A stretch of DNA of 64,000 bases from Neptuniibacter victor (GCA_027943745.1 AP025763.1:1240001-1304000); one strand, 5' to 3'; shown: positions 1 to 8,901, counted from the stretch's first letter. Notes: generated by a model from the letters alone, not told the origin. Numbers and translations are program-made.

Positions 1-1
1 A

Positions 2-562
2 AATGATCAGCAACGTCTGGAGACTCATGAAAGAGAGATTAACCGTATGGAAGCTCTTGACGAAAAAGTTGCAGACGGTGAAACTCTAGATCGAGCAGAA
101 GCGCAAGAGCTAAAGCAACTACAGGAGACGCACGGATACGACAAGATCGATCCGGAGCTATTTGAGCAGGAAGGCTTAAAAACCGTGGTCACCAGTCTGG
201 TAAGCTACACCGAAAACCATGACAAAACCTGCCGTTACCGTGACATCTATATTCACAGTAAACTTCTGGTGGTTGATGACGAATACTTCCTCCTTAGTTC
301 AGCCAATATTAATCAGCGTAGTATGGAATCAGACACCGAGCTGGGCATACACGGGCCTAGACCTAAAGTGGCTAGAGAATTTACTGATCAGCTCTTTAGT
401 TTACATACGAATAAGCGAGAAGGTACATCTAAAAAGAACTTCGATCATTGGTTTCAAATGGCAAAAGTTAATCTTGATTTTCAACAGAGAGGCAAGCCTC
501 TCCTTTGTTCACTAACTCGATTTTGGGATACCGCAACGCCATGGGCCGAAGCTGTCGATTAA
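2..562 (+). CDS. T6SS phospholipase D effector (Tle5-type), C-terminal part; 5' end outside the window
   Basis: The frame is open from base 2, so this is the last 186 residues of a longer protein. It contains a second HKD-type motif of phospholipase D: H-x-K followed four residues later by D, then SSAN and NQRSM (nt about 250-325). In the PLD family this His/Lys pair attacks the phosphodiester of phospholipids. PLD proteins beside vgrG are the Tle5 antibacterial effectors that degrade phosphatidylethanolamine in target membranes. The Sel1-repeat genes that follow match the known arrangement in which PldB of Pseudomonas is followed by tandem periplasmic immunity paralogues. The last 22 nt overlap the first Sel1 gene. 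The motif is seen directly; the effector role is inferred from context. Confidence 0.85.
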   Translation, partial: NDQQRLETHEREINRMEALDEKVADGETLDRAEAQELKQLQETHGYDKIDPELFEQEGLKTVVTSLVSYTENHDKTCRYRDIYIHSKLLVVDDEYFLLSSANINQRSMESDTELGIHGPRPKVAREFTDQLFSLHTNKREGTSKKNFDHWFQMAKVNLDFQQRGKPLLCSLTRFWDTATPWAEAVD

Positions 563-1416
563 TTACACTATTCTTTTTATTTGCCATAGGAGGGCAGGCA
601 ATGGCATTTGATTTTACATGTGCAAGGCAGGCGGATTATCTGCCTGAAGTTGACGCAGAAGCACAAGAACTGTTTATGCAAGCCCGCAGAGCTGAAGTGA
701 AAAGGGGTAAAAAGGATCATGCCAATATAACGGGCCTTTATGAACTGTCCGCAGAAAAAGGCCACTGGAAGGCGATGCATAATTTGTTTTTGCGTTACCT
801 GAAAGGTAAAGGCACCCCAAGAGATAGCGCTAAAGCGATTAAACTAAATCAAAAACTAGTCGATATGAATGTGCCAATCGGTTATTACAACATGGCAGTC
901 CTATTAGAAAAAGGCCATGGCGTGATGGGTAGTGAAAAGGATTCAGCGCAATATCTACTCAAAGCTGCCTCTATGGGTGAACCTAATGCACTGATCAAAC
1001 TAGGCAGGTTTTATGGTTTTCATCTCGCGCTCGGAGAGCAGCAAGATGATAAAGCCGCTGCCTATTTTGAGTGCGCTGCAAAACAAGGCAGTGCTAAGGC
1101 GTTTGATGAATATGCTAATTGGTTACACGTAGTTGAAGAAGATTATGCTAAGTCTGCCTATTTTTATCTTTTGGCTTTTGGGGGGGGAGAGACTCAATCC
1201 GGGCTATTTGTATTGGGCGCTTTCAAAGATGATTTCGCAAAATTTGGTTACCAATTGGACCCAAGTTATGCTGAGAATTTGGAGCAAGAATTAGATCGCC
1301 TTTACGAAGACCCTCTATATCGAATTCCCAATATAGTCGAGTTGTATCCATTACCTTACCACCCAACGATGGGACGCTATAATCCAGAGACGGATCAGAA
1401 TGAGATGCCAGAGTGA
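541..1416 (+). CDS. Periplasmic Sel1-repeat protein, tandem copy 1 (probable immunity to the PLD effector)
   Basis: This is a 291-aa protein with an N-terminal hydrophobic signal peptide ending near QAMA before FDFTCARQAD. Three to four Sel1-like repeats follow (A..G...A...L...Y..G pattern, residues about 75-220), then a variable segment and the conserved tail YNPETDQNEMPE. I chose the ATG at 541 because it supplies the signal peptide. The ATG at 601 has a good AGGAGGG upstream but would remove the secretion signal. The gene overlaps the PLD gene by 22 nt and the next copy by 4 nt (GTGA). Sel1 proteins are helical-repeat binding proteins, and PLD immunity proteins of this type bind the toxin in the periplasm. 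A T4G8 tract lies at 1176-1187 and is in frame here. Confidence 0.85.
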   Translation: MGRSCRLITLFFLFAIGGQAMAFDFTCARQADYLPEVDAEAQELFMQARRAEVKRGKKDHANITGLYELSAEKGHWKAMHNLFLRYLKGKGTPRDSAKAIKLNQKLVDMNVPIGYYNMAVLLEKGHGVMGSEKDSAQYLLKAASMGEPNALIKLGRFYGFHLALGEQQDDKAAAYFECAAKQGSAKAFDEYANWLHVVEEDYAKSAYFYLLAFGGGETQSGLFVLGAFKDDFAKFGYQLDPSYAENLEQELDRLYEDPLYRIPNIVELYPLPYHPTMGRYNPETDQNEMPE

Positions 1417-2276
1417 GATTGGTTTTAACTGCTTTTTTGGCTCTTTGCCCGCTTTACGTTATGGCATTTGATTTTACCTGTGCACGTCAGGCAGATTACC
1501 TACCGGAAGTTGATCCAGAAGCCCAGGATTTGTTTATACAAGCACGCCGTGCGGAAGTGAAACGCGGTAAAAAGGATCATGCGAATATCACCGGCCTTTA
1601 TGAACTGGCGGCGGATAAAGGCCACTGGAAGGCGATGCATAACCTGTTTTTGCGTTACCTAAAGGGTAAAGGCACACCAAAAGATAGCGCCAAAGCGATA
1701 AAGCTTAATCAAAAGCTGGTCGATATGAATGTGCCAATTGGCTATTACAACATGGCGGTATTGCTTGAAAAAGGCCATGGTGTGATGGGGAGTGAAAAGG
1801 ATTCAGCACAGTACCTTTTGAAGGCTGCTTCTATGGGAGAACCGAATGCGTTAATTCGACTAGGAAACTTTTATGGTTTTCATCTCCCGCTCGAAGAGCA
1901 GCAAGATGATAAAGCCGCTGCTTATTTTGAATGTGCTGCAAAGCAAGGTAGCGCTAAAGCGTATAACGAATATGCTACTTGGCTAAAAATAGCGGAAGAG
2001 AATTATCCTAAATCTGCCTATTACTATCTTTTGGCTTTTGGGGGAGGGGATACCGGAGCGGGGGTTCATATTTCCGGAACCTTTGCTGATGGTTTTGGGG
2101 TTCCGGGCTATGATTTGGACAAAGAATATGGTACCGAATTAGAAGCGTTACTTCCGCTCATTCGTAAGGATCCGCTGTACCGCATCCCCAATATAGCAGA
2201 GCTCTACCCATTACCTTACCACCCAACGATGGGACGCTATAACCCAGAAACGGATCAAAACGAGATGCCTGAATGA
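1413..2276 (+). CDS. Periplasmic Sel1-repeat protein, tandem copy 2
   Basis: This 287-aa protein starts at a GTG that overlaps the previous stop (GTGA). It has a short signal peptide (MRLVLTAF...YVMA) and mature start FDFTCARQ. The Sel1 repeats and C-terminal tail are nearly the same as in the neighbours, and it differs mainly after the LLAFGGG turn (about residues 214-255). Bases 1701-1976 are identical to 2561-2836 of copy 3, which points to recent duplication or gene conversion. Its homopolymer tract is interrupted (T4G5AG4), so it should be more stable than those of the sister copies. The likely role is toxin immunity in the periplasm, inferred from the adjacent PLD effector. Confidence 0.85.
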   Translation: MRLVLTAFLALCPLYVMAFDFTCARQADYLPEVDPEAQDLFIQARRAEVKRGKKDHANITGLYELAADKGHWKAMHNLFLRYLKGKGTPKDSAKAIKLNQKLVDMNVPIGYYNMAVLLEKGHGVMGSEKDSAQYLLKAASMGEPNALIRLGNFYGFHLPLEEQQDDKAAAYFECAAKQGSAKAYNEYATWLKIAEENYPKSAYYYLLAFGGGDTGAGVHISGTFADGFGVPGYDLDKEYGTELEALLPLIRKDPLYRIPNIAELYPLPYHPTMGRYNPETDQNEMPE

Positions 2277-3136
2277 GGCTGGTTTTAGCTGCTTTTTTGG
2301 CTCTTTGCCCGCTTTCCGTTATGGCGTTTGATTTTACCTGTGCACGTCAGGCAGATTACCTACCGGAAGTTGATCCAGAAGCTCAAGAGCTGTTTATGCA
2401 AGCGCGTAGAGGAGAGGTTAAACGTGGTAAAAAGGATCATGCGAATATCACCGGCCTTTATGAACTAGCAGCAGATAAAGGCCACTGGAAGGCGATGCAT
2501 AATCTGTTTTTGCGTTACCTAAAAGGTAAAGGAACTCCAAGGGATAGTGCTAAAGCGATTAAGCTTAATCAAAAGCTGGTCGATATGAATGTGCCAATTG
2601 GCTATTACAACATGGCGGTATTGCTTGAAAAAGGCCATGGTGTGATGGGGAGTGAAAAGGATTCAGCACAGTACCTTTTGAAGGCTGCTTCTATGGGAGA
2701 ACCGAATGCGTTAATTCGACTAGGAAACTTTTATGGTTTTCATCTCCCGCTCGAAGAGCAGCAAGATGATAAAGCCGCTGCTTATTTTGAATGTGCTGCA
2801 AAGCAAGGTAGCGCTAAAGCGTATAACGAATATGCTGACTGGTTACATATAGCTGATGATAACTTCCCTAAGTCAGCATATTACTATCTTTTGGCTTTTT
2901 GGGGGGGGCATTACGGTTCCGGAGTAGTTATTTCTGGTGTTTTTGAAGATGGCTCAGGAGGTATGGGATATGAAGCAAATGAAAAATATAGTTCTCAACT
3001 AAGTGATTTATTACCATTATTTAGAAAAGAGCCTCTGTACCGTATTCCAAATATAGCTGAGCTTTACCCGCTCCCTTACCACCCAACCATGGGTCGCTAT
3101 AACCCAGAAACGGATCAGAATGAGATGCCTGAATGA
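2273..3136 (+). CDS. Periplasmic Sel1-repeat protein, tandem copy 3
   Basis: This 287-aa copy starts at the ATG of an ATGA overlap with copy 2. The signal peptide, repeats and tail are as in the other copies. Its distinguishing segment reads AFWGGHYGSGVVISG and onward to about residue 255. A T5G8 tract lies at 2896-2908. Its 5' end is almost the same as that of copy 5, while its middle is identical to copy 2, so it is visibly mosaic. Translational coupling through the 4-nt overlap suggests all copies are made together from one mRNA. Confidence 0.85.
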   Translation: MRLVLAAFLALCPLSVMAFDFTCARQADYLPEVDPEAQELFMQARRGEVKRGKKDHANITGLYELAADKGHWKAMHNLFLRYLKGKGTPRDSAKAIKLNQKLVDMNVPIGYYNMAVLLEKGHGVMGSEKDSAQYLLKAASMGEPNALIRLGNFYGFHLPLEEQQDDKAAAYFECAAKQGSAKAYNEYADWLHIADDNFPKSAYYYLLAFWGGHYGSGVVISGVFEDGSGGMGYEANEKYSSQLSDLLPLFRKEPLYRIPNIAELYPLPYHPTMGRYNPETDQNEMPE

Positions 3137-3996
3137 GGCTGGTTTTAGCAGCTTTTCTGGCCCTGTGCCCGCTTTACGTTATGGCATTTGATTTTAGTTG
3201 TGCCCGAGAGGCAGATTATCTACCGGAGATAGATTCAGAAGCCCAAGAGCTGTTTATGCAAGCACGTGGAGCTGAAGTTAAGCGCGGTAAAAAGGACCAT
3301 GCCAATATAACGGGCCTTTATGAGCTTGCGGCCGATAAAGGCCACTGGAAAGCGATGCACAACTTGTTTCTGCGTTATCTCAAAGGCAAAGGAGCTCCAA
3401 GAGATAGCGCCAAAGCGATCAAACTTAATCAAAAATTGGTAGATATGAATGTACCAATTGGTTTTTACAATATGGCGGTTCTTTTGGAAAAAGGTCATGG
3501 TGTGATTGGCAGTGATAAAGATTCCGCACAATACCTCTTAAAAGCTGCATCAATGGGCGAGCCCAATGCACTAATTCGACTAGGCAACTTTTATGGTTTT
3601 CAATTACCCCTAGGTAAACAGCAAAATGATAAAGCCGCCGTTTATTTTGAATGTGCCGCTAAACAAGGCAGTGCTATAGCGTATAACGAATATGCTACGT
3701 GGTTAAAAATTGCTGAAAAGAACTACCCTAAGTCAGCTTATTACTATCTTTTGGCTTTTTGGGGGGGGGATAAATCATCAGGTGTGCATATTACTGGAAC
3801 GTTTCTAGATGGTTCGGGTGTGCAAAGTTTTAGCTTAGATAAAGAATATGGTCTAAAACTTGAGATTGAATTAAATCGCCTTCTTAAGGATTCATTGTAT
3901 CGTATCCCCAATATAGCCGAGCTTTACCCGCTCCCTTACCACCTAACCATGGGTCGCTATAACCCAGAAACGGATCAGAATGAGATGCCTGAATGA
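3133..3996 (+). CDS. Periplasmic Sel1-repeat protein, tandem copy 4
   Basis: This 287-aa copy starts at an ATGA overlap. It is slightly more diverged in the body (SCAREADYLPEIDSE, and GFYNMAVLLEKGHGVIGSDK) but keeps the same signal peptide, repeats and tail, with HLTMGRYN replacing HPTMGRYN. The tract at 3756-3769 is T5G9, the longest uninterrupted G run of the array, and is in frame. The variable segment after it (DKSSGVHITGTFLDG...) is unlike copies 1 and 3 and partly like copy 2. It is probably an immunity paralogue of different or lost specificity. Confidence 0.85.
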   Translation: MRLVLAAFLALCPLYVMAFDFSCAREADYLPEIDSEAQELFMQARGAEVKRGKKDHANITGLYELAADKGHWKAMHNLFLRYLKGKGAPRDSAKAIKLNQKLVDMNVPIGFYNMAVLLEKGHGVIGSDKDSAQYLLKAASMGEPNALIRLGNFYGFQLPLGKQQNDKAAVYFECAAKQGSAIAYNEYATWLKIAEKNYPKSAYYYLLAFWGGDKSSGVHITGTFLDGSGVQSFSLDKEYGLKLEIELNRLLKDSLYRIPNIAELYPLPYHLTMGRYNPETDQNEMPE

Positions 3997-4864
3997 GGCT
4001 GGTTTTAGCTGCTTTTTTGGCTCTTTGCCCGCTTTCCGTTATGGCGTTTGATTTTACCTGTGCACGTCAGGCAGATTACCTACCGGAAGTTGATCCAGAA
4101 GCTCAAGAGCTATTTATGCAAGCACGCCTTGCGGAAGTAAAGCGTGGTAAAAAAGACCACGCCAATATCACCGGCCTTTATGAACTAGCAGCAGATAAAG
4201 GCCATTGGAAGGCGATGCATAACCTGTTTTTGCGTTACCTAAAGGGTAAAGGCACACCAAAAGATAGCGCCAAAGCGATAAAGCTTAATCAAAAGCTGGT
4301 CGATATGAATGTACCGATTGGCTATTACAATATGGCTGTGCTTTTAGAAAAGGGTCATGGAGTGATGGGCAGTGATAAAGATTCCGCCCAGTATTTATTA
4401 AAAGCTGCGTCAATGGGAGAGCCCAATGCGCTAATCCGACTCGGTCGCTTTTATGGCTACCAGTTACCATTAGATAAACAACAAAATGATAAGGCAGCAG
4501 CTTATCTTGAATGTGCTGCAAAACAAGGCAGTGCTAAGGCTTACGATGAATATGCTGATTGGTTAGATATAGCTGAAGAGAACTATCCTAAATCTGCCTA
4601 TTACTATCTTTTGGCTTTTTTTTGGGGGGGGATTATGGTTCAGGTGTACATATTATAGGAGTCTTTCAATATGGAATTGGTTCACTAGGCTACGAGCTTG
4701 ATGAGCTATATAGCCGAAATCTTAGGAAAGAACTCGATTTAATAGACAAAGATGAACTTTATCGTATCCCTAATATAGCCGAGCTTTACCCGCTCCCTTA
4801 CCACCCAATCATGGGACGCTATAACCCGGAAACCGATCAAAACGAGATGCCGGAAGGAAAATAA
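3993..4864 (+). pseudogene. Sel1-repeat protein, tandem copy 5, frameshifted in a T8G8 tract (off-phase or broken)
   Basis: The first 208 or so residues match the other copies from the ATGA overlap at 3993. At 4616-4631 the T5G8-9 tract of its sisters is T8G8, which shifts the frame, and translation would stop at 4658. The remainder continues in another frame (GGDYGSGVHIIGVFQYG...) to the conserved YNPETDQNEMPE tail and stops at 4864. One extra G or T, or loss of two bases, would restore a full protein. The intact downstream frame suggests a recent or reversible change, or a sequencing error in the homopolymer. Confidence 0.8.
4616..4631 (+). repeat. Homopolymer T8G8 tract causing the frameshift in copy 5
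   Basis: The tract sits 623 nt after the start codon, exactly as in copies 2 (2036), 3 (2896) and 4 (3756). The tract composition differs in every copy: T4G8, T4G5, T5G8, T5G9 and T8G8. Long G runs are typical sites of slipped-strand mispairing. Confidence 0.85.
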
Positions 4865-4873
4865 TCTAAAAAC

Positions 4874-5779
4874 ATGGATGTTTTAAAAGTGTTAAAGGTA
4901 ATAGGTGTCAGTTTATTTTTGGCTGCTTGCTCTGACCCCAGCCAAGGACAGCCCAAAAAAATGAGCCAGTTAGCCCCACCGGAGAATCAAGCTGAATTCA
5001 GCTGCGTGAGAGAGGTCGATAATCTACCGCCTATTGATCCTGAGCTTGAAACTCGCTATCAAGAAGTTAGAGCGCAGGAGAAGCAAAATAATCAAACGGA
5101 TTGGGAAAATCTCAATAACCAGTACCAATACTTAGCTGAGCAGGGGCACTGGAAAGCAGCATCGCGTTTAGCTTATCGTCATATCAAAGGCTTAGGCGGG
5201 CCACGTAGTTACAGTAAAGCGTTTCAGTGGTATCAGCACCTTGCCGATCAAAATATCCCCCAAGGTTACTACAACCTCGCAGCGATGGCTGAGAAAGGCT
5301 TAGGCGTTGATCAAGACAATGAGAAGGCTTGGGCCTATCTACATAGAGCGGCACAAACCGGCAGCCCCCATGCTCAGTACCGTTTAGGTGAGATCTATCT
5401 TTACCCCAGAAACGATGACCGTATGGGCGAGCTTTATCATCGTTGCGCTTTGTCCCAAGGTCATGCAGCGTCTGCGCGAGCGCTAGGGCATCTCGGTTTA
5501 GTGCAAGATAACTTCCCTAAAGCTATGCACTTTACGCAGATCGCAGCAAGCATGGGATTGCGAAAAAGCATGTTGAAATTGAATGCTGTTTTTGAAATAG
5601 GGCAATATGGCTATGATAAAAATATGATGTTAGCTCAATACTACGAAAGGAATTATTTGTTGTTAGCTGAAAATGAGTCTCTAACATTTCCTGATTTAGC
5701 CAAGCAATCTCCTTTGCCCCTACACCCTACAATGGGCCTTTATAATCCTGAAACCGATCAAAACGAGATGCCGGAATAG
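4874..5779 (+). CDS. Sel1-repeat lipoprotein, diverged sixth member of the array
   Basis: This 301-aa protein begins MDVLKVLKVIGVSLFLAAC, a lipoprotein signal with lipobox LAAC (Cys at about residue 19), followed by S and D. An Asp at +2 of the mature protein by the usual Lol rule favours inner-membrane retention; here Ser is +2 and Asp +3, so outer-membrane sorting is likely. It has Sel1 repeats (GHWKAASRLAYRHIKGLG, GYYNLAAMAEKGLG, GSPHAQYRLGEIY) and ends with the family tail HPTMGLYNPETDQNEMPE. It lies 9 nt after copy 5 and lacks the G tract. It is probably a membrane-anchored immunity paralogue. The sequence has drifted much further than copies 1-5. Confidence 0.8.
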   Translation: MDVLKVLKVIGVSLFLAACSDPSQGQPKKMSQLAPPENQAEFSCVREVDNLPPIDPELETRYQEVRAQEKQNNQTDWENLNNQYQYLAEQGHWKAASRLAYRHIKGLGGPRSYSKAFQWYQHLADQNIPQGYYNLAAMAEKGLGVDQDNEKAWAYLHRAAQTGSPHAQYRLGEIYLYPRNDDRMGELYHRCALSQGHAASARALGHLGLVQDNFPKAMHFTQIAASMGLRKSMLKLNAVFEIGQYGYDKNMMLAQYYERNYLLLAENESLTFPDLAKQSPLPLHPTMGLYNPETDQNEMPE

Positions 5780-5816
5780 ATAATATTTTTTGCGGAGGCT
5801 ACAGGGAGGTTGCTAA

Positions 5817-6104
5817 TTGAAAAGTAAAGTAGGGAAGGGCTACTTAGTATGCCTCTTTTTGATGCTGCCGTTGCAAAATGCGTATGCATATGGAATGTGG
5901 GAGTTTGGTAAATTAAGTGAGCTAAGTGCGGTATTTGTTTTTTACTTTATTCTACTTGGCTGGATTGTGAGTGCAGTGTTACTTACTGTTATTCCAATAC
6001 TGCTTTTCATTGTAAAGCCGAAAAGCTTCAAACGCGTAACGTTATATTTATATGGCGGGCATATTTTAGTTCTACTCTTTTTATTAATTGACTGGGTTAT
6101 TTAA
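5817..6104 (+). CDS. Small membrane protein of unknown function
   Basis: A TTG start at 5817 is supported by GGGAGG seven bases upstream (5804-5809). The 95-aa product has an N-terminal signal-like helix (LVCLFLMLPLQNAYA) and two further hydrophobic helices (about residues 38-65 and 76-94). It is not a family I recognise. It closes the immunity array just before the sigma-54 promoter of vgrG, so a link to effector tolerance is possible but unproven. Confidence 0.55.
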   Translation: MKSKVGKGYLVCLFLMLPLQNAYAYGMWEFGKLSELSAVFVFYFILLGWIVSAVLLTVIPILLFIVKPKSFKRVTLYLYGGHILVLLFLLIDWVI

Positions 6105-6152
6105 GGTTGATTATCAGAGTTCAGGCTGTGTTGTCTAAATATTTGATTGGAT

Positions 6153-6167
6153 GGCACAAACCCTGCT
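6153..6167 (+). promoter_or_regulatory. Sigma-54 (RpoN) promoter of vgrG
   Basis: TGGCACA-AACC-CTGC has GG at 6154-6155 and GC at 6166-6167 separated by exactly 10 nt, the invariant -24/-12 spacing of RpoN promoters. It lies 70 nt before the vgrG ATG. An almost identical site precedes the second vgrG. Confidence 0.8.
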
Positions 6168-6236
6168 TACCTGTCTAGGAATGATAGGTTCTGCTCTTTA
6201 TTTATTGGGCAGTATTTCGCATCAAAGGAATGAGTC

Positions 6237-8354
6237 ATGTTTTTAAAGGCGAACGAAGAACGCTTTCTTTTTGTCGTACAAGATAGTGATGTCGTATTTT
6301 CACTGGTGAAATTAGAAGGGGTAGAGGAATTATCTACTACGTTTTCTATCGATTTAGAACTGGTGTCTAAACAACCTGATATAGAACTCAGTGATATTAT
6401 TGGTAAGGCAGCATTGGTGACGTTGCTTGATCAAACTTGTGATGAAAATGAACAAACACGTTATATTCACGGCATTGTATCTCAAGCGCATATTGGTGAA
6501 GAGGGCGTTAGCCAAAGTAGTTACCAGGTTACGCTTGTACCTAAAATCTGGCTGTTAAATCATCGCCTTAATAGTCGTATTTACCAGTTTGCTACAACTC
6601 GTCAAATTATTGATAGCCTCCTAGTCGAGCATGAATACCAAGCAGATGAATATCGCTTTGATCTAACGCGTGTCTACGAGCCGCGTGATTACTGTGTTCA
6701 GTACCGAGAATCAGATCTCAATTTCATTGAACGACTACTAGAACATGAGGGCATACATTACTACTTCGAACATGTTGAAGATAAACATGTCATTGTTTTT
6801 AGTGATTCATCCATGTCATCACCTTACCTTAGTGGTGATAGTGAAATTCCTTATTTCCACCATGCTCAAGGTGCTGTATCAGAGCAACACATCTTTCGTT
6901 TTCAGCATTCGGAATCGATGCGCCCGGGTAAAGTATCGTTACGAGATTTCAACTTTAAAAAACCAAATTTAGATCTAACTGAAGACGAGCAACATCCGCA
7001 TGATGATGCCTTAGAAATTTATGATTACCCTGCGCAGTTTATGGATGCTGAGCGCGGAGAGCATTTAACCCGTATTCGTTTAGAGGCTGCAAATCGCAAG
7101 CGCAAGAGAGTAGTGGCCGAAAGTGACGTGAATCGTTGCCTGCCTGGTTATAGTCTTTCCGTGTCAGATGTTGATCGAGATTCGCTAAATGGTGAGTATT
7201 TTATTACTCGAGTTGAGCATGATTGTGCTCAGCCGCAAGTGCTTGAGACTGGCGCCACCACGGAAGGCTCACGTTATAGCAATAGATTAAAATTAACGGC
7301 GATCGATCAACCCTTTAGACCTAAAGTTTGCACTGATAAAATTCCTTTCGTCCAAGGCTCGCAAACCGCCACAGTAACAGGGCCGGTTGGTGAAGAGATC
7401 TATACCGATGAGCACGGCCGCGTAAAAGTGCAATTTCATTGGGATAGAGAAGGGGGCTTTAATGAGCACTCCTCTTGTTGGGTACGAGTAAGTCAGAATT
7501 CGGCTGGTGGTGCATTTGGTAGCTTGTTTCTGCCACGTATTGGTGAAGAGGTGATTATCGACTTTTTAGAAGGTAATCCTGATAGGCCCATCATTACTGG
7601 CCGTGTTTATCATGGCCACAACATGCCCCCTTATACGCTGCCCGAGCACAAAACAAAATCTACGATTAAAACACTGTCTAGCAAAGGCGGTGATGGTTTT
7701 AACGAGATCCGCTTTGAAGATAAAAAAGGGGATGAAGAACTGTTTCTGCATGCGGAAAAAGATCTGGATCAACGTACGCTTAATACGCATAAGCAATGGG
7801 TGGGTAATGAGCACCATCAGTTAATTGAGCACGCTGAATACAGAGAGTTTTATAACCAAGAGCATGCGCTCACTAAAGGTGATTACTACCGGGAAGTGAA
7901 ACAGAATTACCATCATACAATCAATCCTGATTATCACGCTCAAATAGGTAATAGTGGTTATCAGCATGTTGGCCATACGAGTGATTGGAAAGGTGGGCAA
8001 AGAATACTATTTGATGCAGGAAGCGAGATTCTAATAAAAGCGGGTGGCAGCACTATTAAGATTAACCCCGCTGGAGTGAGCGTGAATGGCGCAGCGATTA
8101 ATTTAAATGGCGGTGGAGGTGGCGGTAGTGCTGCTAAAGCAACACCGGTTGCACCGCAGCCGCCGTTAGAAACCGATCTCGATCAAGCTGGGTTTGTAAC
8201 AGAAGGTAAACCGGCGGAACCTGCATGGATCCCGGCACCTGCACTGAAACGCATGGCCTTAATGGACCAGCCCGCAATAGGATTATGTATGAAAGATGGT
8301 GGTTCTATTGCAACCTGCCCAAGGTCTGATTGCCCATGTAGAGGCGCTGCATGA
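6237..8354 (+). CDS. vgrG: VgrG/TssI spike protein 1
   Basis: This 705-aa protein has the canonical VgrG layout. A gp27-like N-terminal region (from MFLKANEERFLF) contains RESDLNFIERLLEHEGIHYYFEH. An OB-fold/gp5 region has GEEIYTDEHGRVKVQFHWDREGG and SCWVRVSQ, then FLPRIGEEVIIDFLEGNPDRPIITGRVYHG. A beta-prism tail of short repeats follows to about residue 640. The last 60 residues end in a cysteine-rich tip (CMKDGG...CPRSDCPC). VgrG trimers cap the Hcp tube, and the tail usually loads cargo or PAAR. The next gene, a DUF4123 adaptor, overlaps by 4 nt, marking a dedicated cargo module. Length is normal for the family. Confidence 0.97.
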   Translation: MFLKANEERFLFVVQDSDVVFSLVKLEGVEELSTTFSIDLELVSKQPDIELSDIIGKAALVTLLDQTCDENEQTRYIHGIVSQAHIGEEGVSQSSYQVTLVPKIWLLNHRLNSRIYQFATTRQIIDSLLVEHEYQADEYRFDLTRVYEPRDYCVQYRESDLNFIERLLEHEGIHYYFEHVEDKHVIVFSDSSMSSPYLSGDSEIPYFHHAQGAVSEQHIFRFQHSESMRPGKVSLRDFNFKKPNLDLTEDEQHPHDDALEIYDYPAQFMDAERGEHLTRIRLEAANRKRKRVVAESDVNRCLPGYSLSVSDVDRDSLNGEYFITRVEHDCAQPQVLETGATTEGSRYSNRLKLTAIDQPFRPKVCTDKIPFVQGSQTATVTGPVGEEIYTDEHGRVKVQFHWDREGGFNEHSSCWVRVSQNSAGGAFGSLFLPRIGEEVIIDFLEGNPDRPIITGRVYHGHNMPPYTLPEHKTKSTIKTLSSKGGDGFNEIRFEDKKGDEELFLHAEKDLDQRTLNTHKQWVGNEHHQLIEHAEYREFYNQEHALTKGDYYREVKQNYHHTINPDYHAQIGNSGYQHVGHTSDWKGGQRILFDAGSEILIKAGGSTIKINPAGVSVNGAAINLNGGGGGGSAAKATPVAPQPPLETDLDQAGFVTEGKPAEPAWIPAPALKRMALMDQPAIGLCMKDGGSIATCPRSDCPCRGAA

Positions 8355-8899
8355 TCCCTGAATATGATGATGTTTGGTATTGCCTAATTTTGGACCATAA
8401 CCGCTTTCAGGATAATCCGTTATCGGTTGTGTTTCAAAGCGAGGAGAGTCCAGAACTCGTTAGGTTATTCGACGGCACAATACTGGAATCAGTTGCAGAA
8501 GAGGGGCCTTGGTGTGTGTTTTTTCAAGTGGAATCCCCTTTGCTGTATAACCAGGTTATTGAACAGTTGTGGCAAACTAATCCCTACTGGAAAGCGGGTT
8601 CAAGCTTAGTGATTGGATATGAACATCAAACCAAAGAAGAGATCTTAGACTGGGTTCAAAGCAGAGCGGTAGCACAATCACCTTTGGGCAATGCAATGGT
8701 CTTTCGTTTCTACTCCCCAGCGCAGTTGGACTCAATAGAGCAGCACTTATCACACAGCGAAGTTACAAGCTTACTCAGCGGTATATCAGAGATTGTTTGG
8801 GCGAATGGAAGCTTTAAACAACAGGTAGACATGGCGCCTAATGCATTAGGAAAAGCTTATCAGTTACCTGAACAGTTTTATAAAGGATTAATGGAATAA
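8351..8899 (+). CDS. DUF4123 effector adaptor/chaperone (Tap/TEC family)
   Basis: This 182-aa protein starts in an ATGA overlap with vgrG. The motifs LFDGTILE, GPWCVFFQ, WVQSRAVAQSPLGNAMVFRFYSPAQL resemble DUF4123 proteins, which bind an effector and load it on its cognate VgrG. It is shorter than the 297-aa adaptor of the second module. Position between vgrG and a large cargo gene supports the role. It ends 2 nt before the effector start. Confidence 0.85.
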   Translation: MIPEYDDVWYCLILDHNRFQDNPLSVVFQSEESPELVRLFDGTILESVAEEGPWCVFFQVESPLLYNQVIEQLWQTNPYWKAGSSLVIGYEHQTKEEILDWVQSRAVAQSPLGNAMVFRFYSPAQLDSIEQHLSHSEVTSLLSGISEIVWANGSFKQQVDMAPNALGKAYQLPEQFYKGLME

Positions 8900-8901
8900 T
8901 C

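Larger units (their letters stand above)
541..4864 (+). repeat. Tandem gene array, unit 860 bp (five Sel1 copies)
   Basis: Starts at 1413, 2273, 3133 and 3993 are spaced exactly 860 bp apart. The first copy is 872 bp upstream of the second because its signal-peptide region differs. No spacer separates the copies; stop and start codons overlap. Long patches are identical between particular pairs, for example 1701-1976 and 2561-2836. Confidence 0.9.

Noticed and set aside
541-601. Start of Sel1 copy 1 at 505 or at 601
   Set aside because: 505 adds residues with no signal-peptide logic; 601 has a good SD but deletes the secretion signal kept by all sister copies.
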